7,955 nt of DNA from Acidobacteriota bacterium (GTDB taxonomy: Bacteria; Acidobacteriota; UBA890), in NCBI GenBank assembly GCA_030609765.1, contig JAUWTE010000128.1, positions 1 to 7,955 of the forward strand. The letters run 5' to 3'. Under the pieces are notes generated by a model. That model was not told where the DNA came from. It saw only the letters and a list, made by a program, of their open reading frames with translations, and did no database searches. The translations under genes and the position numbers were made by a program. Positions 1 to 6,351 of this stretch are shown piece by piece (position 1 is the stretch's first letter; each line of letters starts with the position of its first letter).

Positions 1-1814
1 GTTGAACCTCCTCTCGGCGCTGCCGCTCGACTCCCCACACTGGGCGGACGAGCTCCGGGCAGGGGCTGCGACCGGGTTCCCGACTGTCGGGTCGCTCGGC
101 TCGAGGCGGAAGAAGTTCGTGGCAACGCGCGTGATGCCGATGAGATTTGCCCAGAGGCGGAGCTGCCTCGTGCCATCGGTGATCCAGGCCGCCTCGCGCC
201 GCTGGCGCTAGGCAACGCCCGGGATGCCGCGGATCGAGCTGTGACACCAGTACTCGCCGCGCGCTGGGCAACACCTGTGCCCACGGCACGCTCCGTTCCT
301 CGAGAGGTGGCCTGCCGAGTTGCGACACCTGAAGTCGATGAGTAACCGCGGAGAGGCACCGACTGTGTTCCGGTACCAGACCCACCGACCCTGTCGCCAG
401 CGGTGGAACGGGCCACGGCCATGCGTGTATTGGCCGAGGCGGGAGCCACCTTACTAGGAGTGCGAGCTCTTAGCGGGCCAGCGATCAGTGCCCGAGAGCC
501 ACCCTGCGATCGCGCAACGGCCGCCCCCGCCGTTCGATCGAGGGCTACCTTGCCCGCATCTCTGGCCCCCAGCTGCCCCGCTTCGACGAAGGTCCATGCC
601 CGCTCTTTGCCCGCAGTGTAACCGAGACCATTCACCACCTTACCCGTACCTGATGCCGACCCCTGCGGCCCTATGGCGGCGCGGCGACCACCGACACCAG
701 CGGTCGGGTAGCGACCACCAACATGAACGCCGCCATAGACGTTTCCGTAGACATTGATACTCACGACAGGCTGGTTGTAGTAGTTCAGCGGCGCCCATCC
801 GACATGGTGAGGTGACACGTACCACTGCACCCACGCCGGGCCCCATCTCCTGCCGGGAAACCAGCACCAGCCGTAGGAACCGACGTAGTCCCAGCGGCCG
901 TAGTGGGAGGTCACGTATCCCCAGTTGGAGAAGGGCACCCACACCCATCCGGACCAGGAGTAGACCCAGCGGCCGTGACGATAGGGGCTCCAACCGACTG
1001 CAACGGTTGGCCGCCAGCCCCAGGAGCTATAGGCGTCGTTGTAGTACCAGCTACCATAGCCCTCGAGATCGTAGACATGGTGCACGATCTCTCTGGGCAC
1101 GTAGTCGCTGACCTCGCGCACGTAGCGCTCTGTCGGCGCATTCTGCGCCACCAATCGGCCTCGCCAGGCGGCAAAATCATCCTGCTCGGCGGTGTTGAAC
1201 GAGGCGGAGTGTGCCGGCGCGCTGTCGAGCTCGGAGTAGCTCTGCTCTCCAGCACTCAGAGACTCGATCAATCCACCAGCGAGGAGGTCCGCATTGCCGC
1301 TGTACACCGACAGCCAGACACGCTGCTGTTCGTCGACGTCGATGCGAAAGAGTCCGTGTCCATCGATGAGCGCGCTTCCCGCACCCGAGTCGATGCGGAG
1401 CTCCTTGAGCAGCGAGCCCGCCGGCGGCAAGGGCCTATGCAGATACACGCTGCCCGACCAGAGCCGCACAATGGCCTCGGGATCGCGCAGACGGGGCCTG
1501 AGGCTTACGACATCAATCGTCGTGCTGTGTTCGAGCCAAAGTGTTGACCCGTCATTGAAGACGAGCTCGGCCCGTCCATCAGCCTCGGTCCAAACACGGT
1601 CGCCCCTCGATACCGGCAGGTTGTTCAGAGCGCTCTCGGTCGTTCCCACGGCGGCGCGCTGAATCGTGACGGTGCCCTCGAAATGTCTCAAGCGGGCGGG
1701 AATCTCGCCTTCAGCAGGGGTCTGGGCGAGAGCGGAAGTCGGTAGCAGGGCGAGCGTAGCGAGTACTGCCAGGCCCCCCAACCAGGAGCTGCGGTTGTGT
1801 CGCATCATCCTCAT
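1..1814 (-). CDS. Exported FecR-like protein with Trp-rich DUF6600-type region and basic low-complexity tail (C-terminus outside window)
   Basis: I translated the minus strand by hand. The frame stays open from an ATG at 1814 to base 1, giving about 604 residues with no stop, so the C-terminus is missing. The start is supported by GAGAGGGGG just upstream. Residues 1-30 form a Sec signal peptide: Arg-rich n-region, hydrophobic core from about residue 11, and ALA|Q cleavage after residue 30. Residues 46-190 look FecR-like, including GDRVWTEADGRAELVFNDGS (71-90) and LFRIDVDEQQRVWLSVYSG (155-173). Residues 205-345 match the DUF6600 type: 16 Trp lie between 256 and 340, in two units about 25 residues long that begin with GRW (281 and 306) and contain WVWVP (290) and WCWFP (316). 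From about 360 onward the chain is Ser/Ala/Gly/Thr/Arg-rich with very few acidic residues. FecR-like domains outside iron signalling are common in exported proteins of unknown role. I infer a periplasmic or envelope-associated protein; its function is unknown. Confidence 0.85.
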   Translation of the reverse strand, partial: MRMMRHNRSSWLGGLAVLATLALLPTSALAQTPAEGEIPARLRHFEGTVTIQRAAVGTTESALNNLPVSRGDRVWTEADGRAELVFNDGSTLWLEHSTTIDVVSLRPRLRDPEAIVRLWSGSVYLHRPLPPAGSLLKELRIDSGAGSALIDGHGLFRIDVDEQQRVWLSVYSGNADLLAGGLIESLSAGEQSYSELDSAPAHSASFNTAEQDDFAAWRGRLVAQNAPTERYVREVSDYVPREIVHHVYDLEGYGSWYYNDAYSSWGWRPTVAVGWSPYRHGRWVYSWSGWVWVPFSNWGYVTSHYGRWDYVGSYGWCWFPGRRWGPAWVQWYVSPHHVGWAPLNYYNQPVVSINVYGNVYGGVHVGGRYPTAGVGGRRAAIGPQGSASGTGKVVNGLGYTAGKERAWTFVEAGQLGARDAGKVALDRTAGAAVARSQGGSRALIAGPLRARTPSKVAPASANTRMAVARSTAGDRVGGSGTGTQSVPLRGYSSTSGVATRQATSRGTERAVGTGVAQRAASTGVTARSAASRALPSASGARRPGSPMARGSSASGQISSASRALPRTSSASSRATRQSGTRSQPLPGARPPSVGSRAAAPRGGS

Positions 1815-1907
1815 AACCCCCTCTCGGGTGAAACGGTTCTCGACCCTCGCACCTACCGATAGAGGGAAGGGGGTAAGGAGCAACTAACTTCGGGGACCCA
1901 CATAACA

Positions 1908-1937
1908 ACCGTATCGCAGCGGTGCCCCCGCCGTCAA
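1908..1937 (-). promoter_or_regulatory. Possible promoter of the FecR/DUF6600 gene
   Basis: On the minus strand, TTGACG (1937-1932, five of six matches to the -35 consensus) is followed after 18 bases by TACGGT (1913-1908), which fits only the loose TANNNT -10 pattern. Transcription would start near 1900 and leave a leader of roughly 85 bases before the ATG at 1814. The site lies in the 156-base gap after the symporter gene, so the exported protein may be transcribed independently of it. This is pattern matching only, and the -10 match is weak. Confidence 0.35.
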
Positions 1938-1970
1938 CGCGATCCTGCCACCTCACAGAAGACCAGAAGA

Positions 1971-3380
1971 TCAGGAAATCAGCTCTGGTGGTTCAGCAGG
2001 GCCGCCTGAGAGCCCGTCACTCTTTTTTGCCGCAATGTACTCGCGCGTCAACCTGCGCGTCACACCGGCCAGCAGAAGCAGTCCGATGAGGTTGGGGATC
2101 GCCATGGCGGCGTTCATCGTGTCGGCGAGCTGCCAGACGAGGTCGATATGCAGAATTGCGCCCACGAACACCATGATGGTGAAGATCACGCGGTAGGGCA
2201 TCACGGCGATCTCACCAAACAAGTACTCGATCGACTTCTCTCCGTAGTACGACCAACCGAGGATCGTGGAGTAGGCGAAAAAAACCAGCGCCAGAGATAC
2301 GACGTAGCCACCCAAGTTGCCGGAGAGACCTACCGAAAACGCCTCTACGGTGAGCGAGGCTCCATTGAGGCCCGAGTCCCATACACCCATTTCGATGATC
2401 ACGAAGCCAGTCATGGAGCAGACGATGATGGTATCGATGAACGTCTGCGTCATCGAGACGAGGGCCTGCGTGACGGGGCTCTTGGTCTGTGCCGCGGCCG
2501 CTGCGATCGGCGCCGAGCCGAGCCCCGACTCATTGGAGAAAACGCCGCGCGCCACACCCTGCCGCATGGTTTGAACCATGGTTGCCCCCAGGAATCCGCC
2601 GACGGCGGCTGTGGGCTTGAAGGCCTCACTGATCACCAGCGCAAAGACGTGAGGACCGGCCGGTAGGTTGGTGAAGATCACGTACATTGCGGCGACCACA
2701 TACAACACGATCATCGAGGGAACCAGATACTGGGTGACCTTGGCGATGGAGCGAATTCCCCCGAGGATCACCAGGCCGGTGGCGAAGGCAATGAAGAGGC
2801 CCGTATAGACCCTCTCGATCCCGAGCGTTGTTTCCACCGCCTCGGCGACCGAATTGCTCTGCACCATGTTGCCGATACCGAAGGCCGCGAGTGCCGCAAA
2901 GATCGAAAACAGCACCCCGAGCCAGGGCATGTTGGCGCCGCGCGATAGGTAGTACATAGGGCCACCGCACATGCGGCCTTCGCTATCCTTCGTGCGGTAC
3001 TGGACTGCGAGCACGGCCTCCGCGTACTTGGTGGCCATTCCAACCAGCCCGGGAATCCACATCCAGAACAGGGCTCCCGGACCACCCGCGGCGATGGCCG
3101 TGGCGACCCCCACGATGTTGCCCGTACCTACGGTGGCGGCCAGGGCGGTCATGAGGGCCTGGAAGTGCGTAATATCACCTTCCGCCGCGCCCTCCTCTTT
3201 GCGCTTGATCAGAGCCAGGTAGAGCGCATGGCCCAGGAGGCGGAATTGCACCCCGCCCAGATAGAACGTCAGGAAGAAGCCGGTGCCCACGAGTAGGATC
3301 AACATCGGCCAGCCCCAGAGATAGCCGTTGATCCAAACCAAGAACTCAGTGATGGTCGCCGCGATGCTGAACTCGCTCAA
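1971..3380 (-). CDS. AGCS-family sodium:alanine/glycine symporter
   Basis: This is an inner-membrane amino acid transporter of the alanine or glycine:cation symporter family, which imports Ala or Gly with Na+ (or H+). Family signatures are clear: ATVGTGNIVGVATAIAAGGP (residues 82-101) followed by GALFWMW, CGGPMYYLSRG (138-148), and RGVFSNESGLGSAPIAAAAA (278-297). About ten or more hydrophobic segments run through the chain. I chose the TTG at 3380 (469 residues, starting MSEFSIAATITEF) because family members begin a few residues before the first helix, here at WINGYLWGWPMLILL. It has only a weak purine-rich GAGATGAGAGA upstream. An in-frame ATG at 3524 would add 48 Arg/Gly/Pro-rich residues unlike a membrane protein start and has no ribosome binding site. 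The gene is divergent from the dNTPase gene and upstream of the FecR/DUF6600 gene on the same strand. Family assignment is very secure; substrate is inferred from the family. Confidence 0.93.
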   Translation of the reverse strand: MSEFSIAATITEFLVWINGYLWGWPMLILLVGTGFFLTFYLGGVQFRLLGHALYLALIKRKEEGAAEGDITHFQALMTALAATVGTGNIVGVATAIAAGGPGALFWMWIPGLVGMATKYAEAVLAVQYRTKDSEGRMCGGPMYYLSRGANMPWLGVLFSIFAALAAFGIGNMVQSNSVAEAVETTLGIERVYTGLFIAFATGLVILGGIRSIAKVTQYLVPSMIVLYVVAAMYVIFTNLPAGPHVFALVISEAFKPTAAVGGFLGATMVQTMRQGVARGVFSNESGLGSAPIAAAAAQTKSPVTQALVSMTQTFIDTIIVCSMTGFVIIEMGVWDSGLNGASLTVEAFSVGLSGNLGGYVVSLALVFFAYSTILGWSYYGEKSIEYLFGEIAVMPYRVIFTIMVFVGAILHIDLVWQLADTMNAAMAIPNLIGLLLLAGVTRRLTREYIAAKKSDGLSGGPAEPPELIS

Positions 3381-3594
3381 TCTCTCATCTCGTTTCTGGG
3401 GTCGAGGATGATGGGACGACGGTCCGTCGCTCCGGGCACGAGATCCACCCCGCGGGGCTTTTACCCCGCCTGCGCGCGGAGCGCAAGAGCCACGCTCTCG
3501 GCCAAGCTCGCCGATATGTGGCATGCTGGCATGAGGGCACAGCGCTACGCCGCTGCATGATTGCTGGAAAAGCCAAATAACGGACGATCTACAG
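3381..3594. promoter_or_regulatory. Divergent intergenic region between symporter and dNTPase genes
   Basis: If the symporter starts at 3380, this 214-base stretch must hold both divergent promoters. I see no convincing -35/-10 pair for either gene. Visible structure: the leader hairpin at 3452-3469, an AGAGC-CAC-GCTCT inverted repeat at 3486-3498, and a tandem 8-base repeat TGGCATGC/TGGCATGA at 3519-3534. No riboswitch was recognised. Confidence 0.4.
3452..3469 (-). repeat. GC-rich hairpin in the symporter leader
   Basis: On the minus strand GCGGGG-TAAAAG-CCCCGC is a perfect 6-bp inverted repeat with a 6-base loop, about 70 bases upstream of the proposed TTG start of the symporter. It could be a leader RNA hairpin. 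It has no following T-run, and I do not recognise a glycine riboswitch around it. Function is unknown and chance is possible in GC-rich DNA. Confidence 0.35.
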
Positions 3595-4734
3595 ATGAGC
3601 CGGCCACCTCTTCGCCCTCAAATCCTCGCCTCATACGCCGCACGAGCCGAGAGCTCTCAGGGACGCCGCTTCCCTGAACCTGAGCACGCATATCGCAACT
3701 GCTTCCAGCGGGATCGTGATCGCATCATCCATTCACGGGCCTTTCGCAGGTTGGAGTACAAGACTCAGGTCTTCCCGAACTATGAGGGCGACCACTTCCG
3801 GACCCGTCTGACCCACACGATCGAGGTGGCCCAGATCGCCCGCACCGTGGCCACAGCTCTTGGCCTGAATAGCACACTCGCGGAGGCGGTGGCCCTGGCC
3901 CACGACTTGGGACACCCCCCGTTCGGTCACGCCGGAGAAGAGGCGCTCGACGAAGCGCTGGCAGCGCATGGTGGGTTCGAGCACAACCGCCACGCCTTGC
4001 GCATTGTCGAGGAGTTGGAGGAGCGCTATGCCTCGTTCCGGGGCCTCAACCTCACGTACGAGGTACGTGAAGGCATCGTGAAGCACACCACCCGCTACGA
4101 CCGATTTCGTCACGGCGAGCTCAACGACTACCGGCCGGAGGAGCAGCCTCATCTCGAGGCCCAGATCATCGACTGGGTCGATGAGATTGCATACAACGTG
4201 CATGACATCGACGATGGCGTCGAGGCGCGCATATTGGAAGTAGAGAACTTGGTGGCAGAGCTACCCCTGTTCGCCGAGCTCTACTCGGAGCAGGCACGGC
4301 GGTTCCCGGACGCGGACCAGCGGGGGAGATTCAACCAGACGATCAGCCGGCTGCTCGACACTCTGGTGACCGATCTTATCGACACTACGCAGGGGAACAT
4401 CCAGGCGAGTGATATCGAGACCCTGGCAGATGTACGGCGTCATCCAACCCGGCTCGTTGGGCACAGCGAGGAAGTGACGAAATCTCTCAATATGATCGCC
4501 GATCTCCTGATGGGAAACCTCTACCGCAGCACGCACGTGACGGCAGCCATGGATGAGGCACAGGGAGTCGTGGCGGGCTTGCTCCTCGCATACCAGGAAG
4601 ACCCACGCAGGCTACCCGCGCGGCACCGGCGGCGCTTCTCCGAGGTAGGAGAGGTCGTTGCGATTGCCGATTATGTCGCAGGAATGACGGATCGGTTCGC
4701 GCTGTCAGAATTCCGTAGGTTCAAGTCTGACTGA
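3595..4734 (+). CDS. dgt: HD-domain dGTPase-like deoxynucleotide triphosphohydrolase
   Basis: This 379-residue cytoplasmic enzyme belongs to the deoxyguanosinetriphosphate triphosphohydrolase-like family. The family cleaves dNTPs to deoxynucleoside plus tripolyphosphate and influences dNTP pools. The HD-superfamily metal ligands are visible: His74 in TRLTHTIEVAQ, His103-Asp104 in ALAHDLGHPPFGHAGEEAL, and Asp196 in WVDEIAYNVHDIDDG. The N-terminal family block (HSRAFRRLEYKTQVFP, residues 46-61, then EGDHFRTRL, 64-72) is intact. Length matches the shorter bacterial dGTPase-like proteins (about 330-440 residues) rather than E. coli Dgt at about 500, so substrate preference may be broader than dGTP. 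The ATG at 3595 has no strong ribosome binding site, but the N-terminal sequence fits the family. It stands alone on the plus strand, divergent from the symporter and convergent with the small gene at 4790. The symbol is by homology to the family only. Confidence 0.93.
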   Translation: MSRPPLRPQILASYAARAESSQGRRFPEPEHAYRNCFQRDRDRIIHSRAFRRLEYKTQVFPNYEGDHFRTRLTHTIEVAQIARTVATALGLNSTLAEAVALAHDLGHPPFGHAGEEALDEALAAHGGFEHNRHALRIVEELEERYASFRGLNLTYEVREGIVKHTTRYDRFRHGELNDYRPEEQPHLEAQIIDWVDEIAYNVHDIDDGVEARILEVENLVAELPLFAELYSEQARRFPDADQRGRFNQTISRLLDTLVTDLIDTTQGNIQASDIETLADVRRHPTRLVGHSEEVTKSLNMIADLLMGNLYRSTHVTAAMDEAQGVVAGLLLAYQEDPRRLPARHRRRFSEVGEVVAIADYVAGMTDRFALSEFRRFKSD

Positions 4735-4736
4735 AG

Positions 4737-4754
4737 ACAAACCCCGACCCGGGG
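4737..4754 (-). terminator. Possible Rho-independent terminator of the small gene at 4790-5044
   Basis: On the minus strand CCCCG-GGT-CGGGG (4754-4742) is followed by TTTGTC, a weak T-rich tail. It lies 36 bases past the stop of the minus-strand gene and just beyond the stop of the convergent dNTPase gene. In the plus direction the same hairpin is followed by AAGAACC, so it suits minus-strand transcripts better. The stem is short (5 bp) and the T-tract imperfect. Confidence 0.4.
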
Positions 4755-4789
4755 AAGAACCAGCAGTTCGGCACTCGGGTGGAAGCGGG

Positions 4790-5044
4790 TCAGGAGCCTT
4801 CTTCGTCAGGCTCCTCGGTCAACACCATGTTGGTGGCGGGGACCGCAATCGGCTGCTCCCATTGATCGAACTGCACCAAGAACACTTTCTCTTGGCGTTT
4901 CGGGTGGAAGCCTGCTTCACTCAACCGATCACCAGTGAGCTCCTCGACCACGACGCCGGTCCAGTCCTTGCGCACCATGACCTTGTGTCCAATGGTGTCT
5001 CTGAGCTCACCGGGAGTGCGAACGACAGATACGCGTATTGGCAT
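4790..5044 (-). CDS. Small conserved-looking protein of unknown function
   Basis: I do not recognise this 84-residue protein. It has no signal peptide and no membrane segment. It alternates hydrophobic and polar residues in a way that suggests a small beta-rich fold (for example KVMVRKDWTGVVVEEL, residues 20-35, and KVFLVQFDQWEQPIAVPA, 53-70). It ends in an acidic tail, EEPDEEGS. I chose the ATG at 5044. TTG (5053) and GTG (5050) are in-frame alternatives adding two or three residues. None has a Shine-Dalgarno sequence, but a -10-like TCTAAT sits 8 bases before the ATG, which suits leaderless translation. The last codons overlap a 7-bp inverted repeat (AGGAGCC 4792-4798, GGCTCCT 4809-4815). 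It converges on the dNTPase gene and stands apart from its neighbours. The compositionally sensible frame with no competing ORF supports a real gene. Confidence 0.65.
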   Translation of the reverse strand: MPIRVSVVRTPGELRDTIGHKVMVRKDWTGVVVEELTGDRLSEAGFHPKRQEKVFLVQFDQWEQPIAVPATNMVLTEEPDEEGS

Positions 5045-5052
5045 AGGCACCA

Positions 5053-5082
5053 ATTAGAGCTAGGGAGTGTCTGATTCAGCAA
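5053..5082 (-). promoter_or_regulatory. Possible promoter driving a leaderless mRNA
   Basis: On the minus strand TTGCTG (5082-5077) is followed after 18 bases by TCTAAT (5058-5053), five of six matches to TATAAT. Eight bases separate the -10 element from the ATG at 5044, so transcription would begin at or next to the start codon. The -35 match is weak (three of six). This is an inference from spacing. Confidence 0.35.
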
Positions 5083-5210
5083 TGAAGGGCGGGAAGATGC
5101 GCGGGCGTAGCTGCCTGGTACGGCTGCCGTTTGCCCATTTCAGCAGCGATTTTATCATTTGCGCCGGAAGACTGCACGAGCTCTCGTTTTCGCCCCACGC
5201 GAGTGTGCCC

Positions 5211-5239
5211 GCGCAGCGAGCATTAGACGGTCGCTGCGC
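5211..5239 (-). repeat. Perfect 9-bp inverted repeat just downstream of the small membrane protein gene
   Basis: GCGCAGCGA (5211-5219) and TCGCTGCGC (5231-5239) are exact inverted copies around an 11-base loop. The structure begins two bases after the stop codon (5242-5244) of the minus-strand membrane protein gene. The position suggests a transcript 3'-end hairpin for termination or RNA protection. No T-run follows on the minus strand (it continues GGGCACACTC), so it is not a classical intrinsic terminator. Confidence 0.5.
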
Positions 5240-5241
5240 AC

Positions 5242-5535
5242 CTACTGAGCCGGGACTGGACGGACCAACGCTAGCACTCCCCAGATGATCAGGCCGCAGA
5301 CGAGCAACGGTAGAGCGATAAGTACGATCTTGACGAACAGGATCGCGCCCACCAGTACCGCGATCGGTAGCACGAGAAGTGAGACCAGCACGAGAAGTGC
5401 ACCACTCAGGGTCAGCTTGAGCGCGAACCCGAAGAGGCGGAAAAGCAGGTAAAAGGGGAGCAGCAGCAGCCATAGTCCGAGGACGACGGCACCGATTGCT
5501 GCGGCGCAGAGAATGAGCCCTATCAGCTCGAACAT
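5242..5535 (-). CDS. Small, extremely hydrophobic membrane protein
   Basis: This 97-residue protein is almost entirely Leu/Val/Ile/Ala/Gly/Phe and probably has three closely packed membrane segments: roughly residues 4-33, 40-65 and 67-91. Charged residues are few: Glu3, one Arg near residue 33, one Lys near 40, one Lys near 69, and one Arg near 92. I chose the ATG at 5535 because GGAGG lies 5 bases upstream, the best ribosome binding site in the window. A longer in-frame ATG at 5634 would add 33 residues overlapping that site and is not favoured. The family is not recognised. It lies 105 bases downstream of the CPBP protease gene on the same strand, so they may be co-transcribed, although the gap is long enough for its own promoter. 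A perfect hairpin follows its stop codon. It could be a membrane scaffold or accessory subunit; no function can be assigned. Confidence 0.75.
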   Translation of the reverse strand: MFELIGLILCAAAIGAVVLGLWLLLLPFYLLFRLFGFALKLTLSGALLVLVSLLVLPIAVLVGAILFVKIVLIALPLLVCGLIIWGVLALVRPVPAQ

Positions 5536-5640
5536 CCTCGCCTCCAAGCCGAAACCGGTTCTGGACAAACGTCTATCTGAGAGTAAATACGCAAACCACG
5601 ACCGCAGAGTTTCAGCCGGCTGAGCCTCTTCCACGCGCAG

Positions 5641-6351
5641 CTACAGGTAGATCCCGGCGAAGAGCAGGTAGTTCCCGAGGAAGTGTGCCACCACGGCCGA
5701 TTCCCATCCGGCGCGCAGATAGATGACGCCCAGCGTCAGCCCGAACGCAACTGCGGGAAGCGGATAGAACGGGTGGTGTAGGCCGAACAGGAGTGACGAG
5801 GCGACGACCGCCAGGACGAGTACCGGCCGCGGCGGGTCCATTCCGTCCACGGGATCCGAAACGATTCCCCTGTCTAAGGACATGCGCGGCCGCCAGCCGT
5901 AGAAAGCCCGCATCACGAGCGAAATGATGAAGGGAATCCCGAAGAGCCGGAAGAAGGTCTCCTCGAGCAGCGCGGAACGGGCCGCGAGCACGAACAGGCC
6001 GACGTGGTTGTCGATGTTGGCGACATACCATGGCCGCAATGGCCTCGCCGTAGAGGTCAGGTAGACAGCACGGTTGGTGAGAAAGATGAGGATCCCGAGC
6101 CCGACCCCGTAGCCGAGGAAGCGTGACCACCTTCGGGAGATTGGAAGGTCGAAGAAGAATAGTGAGGTGGGCAGCTCGAGCCGGGCGGCCGTCCAGACGG
6201 CAAACGAGGTGATGAGTGAAAAGGAGCCAAGAATCGAGACCACGAAAATGGGTATCGAGCGGGGCGTGAAGCGGCCGAAATTGAGCTCATACGCAACCGT
6301 CGCGGAGGTTCCGAGAATGACGACTGCCACCACGAAGAGAATTCGACGCAA
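5641..6351 (-). CDS. CPBP-family (CAAX/Rce1-like) intramembrane glutamic protease
   Basis: This multi-pass membrane protein of 236 residues carries the CPBP/Abi motifs: EETFFR (Glu130-Glu131...Arg135), FGLHH (Phe189...His193) and HFLGN (His223...Asn227). In the Rce1 family these residues form the glutamate-activated catalytic site. Bacterial CPBP proteins are linked to membrane protein processing or bacteriocin-related self-protection, but most substrates are unknown. Hydrophobic segments occur near 4-20, 34-54, 81-98, 114-127, 136-150, 176-192, 199-213 and 219-235. The soluble stretch 151-175 (RPRMSLDRGIVSDP) is an inter-helix loop. The start is a TTG at 6351 giving MRRILFVVAVV. There is a weak GGAA nine bases upstream and an in-frame ATG-TGA at 6360-6355, so no ATG start is possible there. 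The length is normal and all motifs are intact. It is divergent from the SDR gene and upstream of the small membrane protein gene. Confidence 0.9.
   Translation of the reverse strand: MRRILFVVAVVILGTSATVAYELNFGRFTPRSIPIFVVSILGSFSLITSFAVWTAARLELPTSLFFFDLPISRRWSRFLGYGVGLGILIFLTNRAVYLTSTARPLRPWYVANIDNHVGLFVLAARSALLEETFFRLFGIPFIISLVMRAFYGWRPRMSLDRGIVSDPVDGMDPPRPVLVLAVVASSLLFGLHHPFYPLPAVAFGLTLGVIYLRAGWESAVVAHFLGNYLLFAGIYL

Noticed and set aside
2..211. Short plus-strand frame at the left edge
   Set aside because: It is antisense to the tail of the exported protein, with no ribosome binding site or recognisable product.
403..1662. Several plus-strand and other-frame open reading frames of 70-214 codons across this stretch
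   Set aside because: They overlap the long minus-strand FecR/DUF6600 frame. They show no domain sense and are Arg/Ser/Pro-rich in the way GC-rich shadow frames are.
3381..3560. Glycine riboswitch upstream of the AGCS symporter
   Set aside because: Such riboswitches often precede this family, so I looked for the conserved core segments (GCGGGAGAG- and GCCGAAGGGGCAA-like). They are absent; only an isolated GC-rich hairpin is present.
4792..4815. AGGAGCC/GGCTCCT inverted repeat as a terminator
   Set aside because: It overlaps the 3' coding end of the small minus-strand gene and has no T-tract. The hairpin at 4737-4754 is a better candidate.
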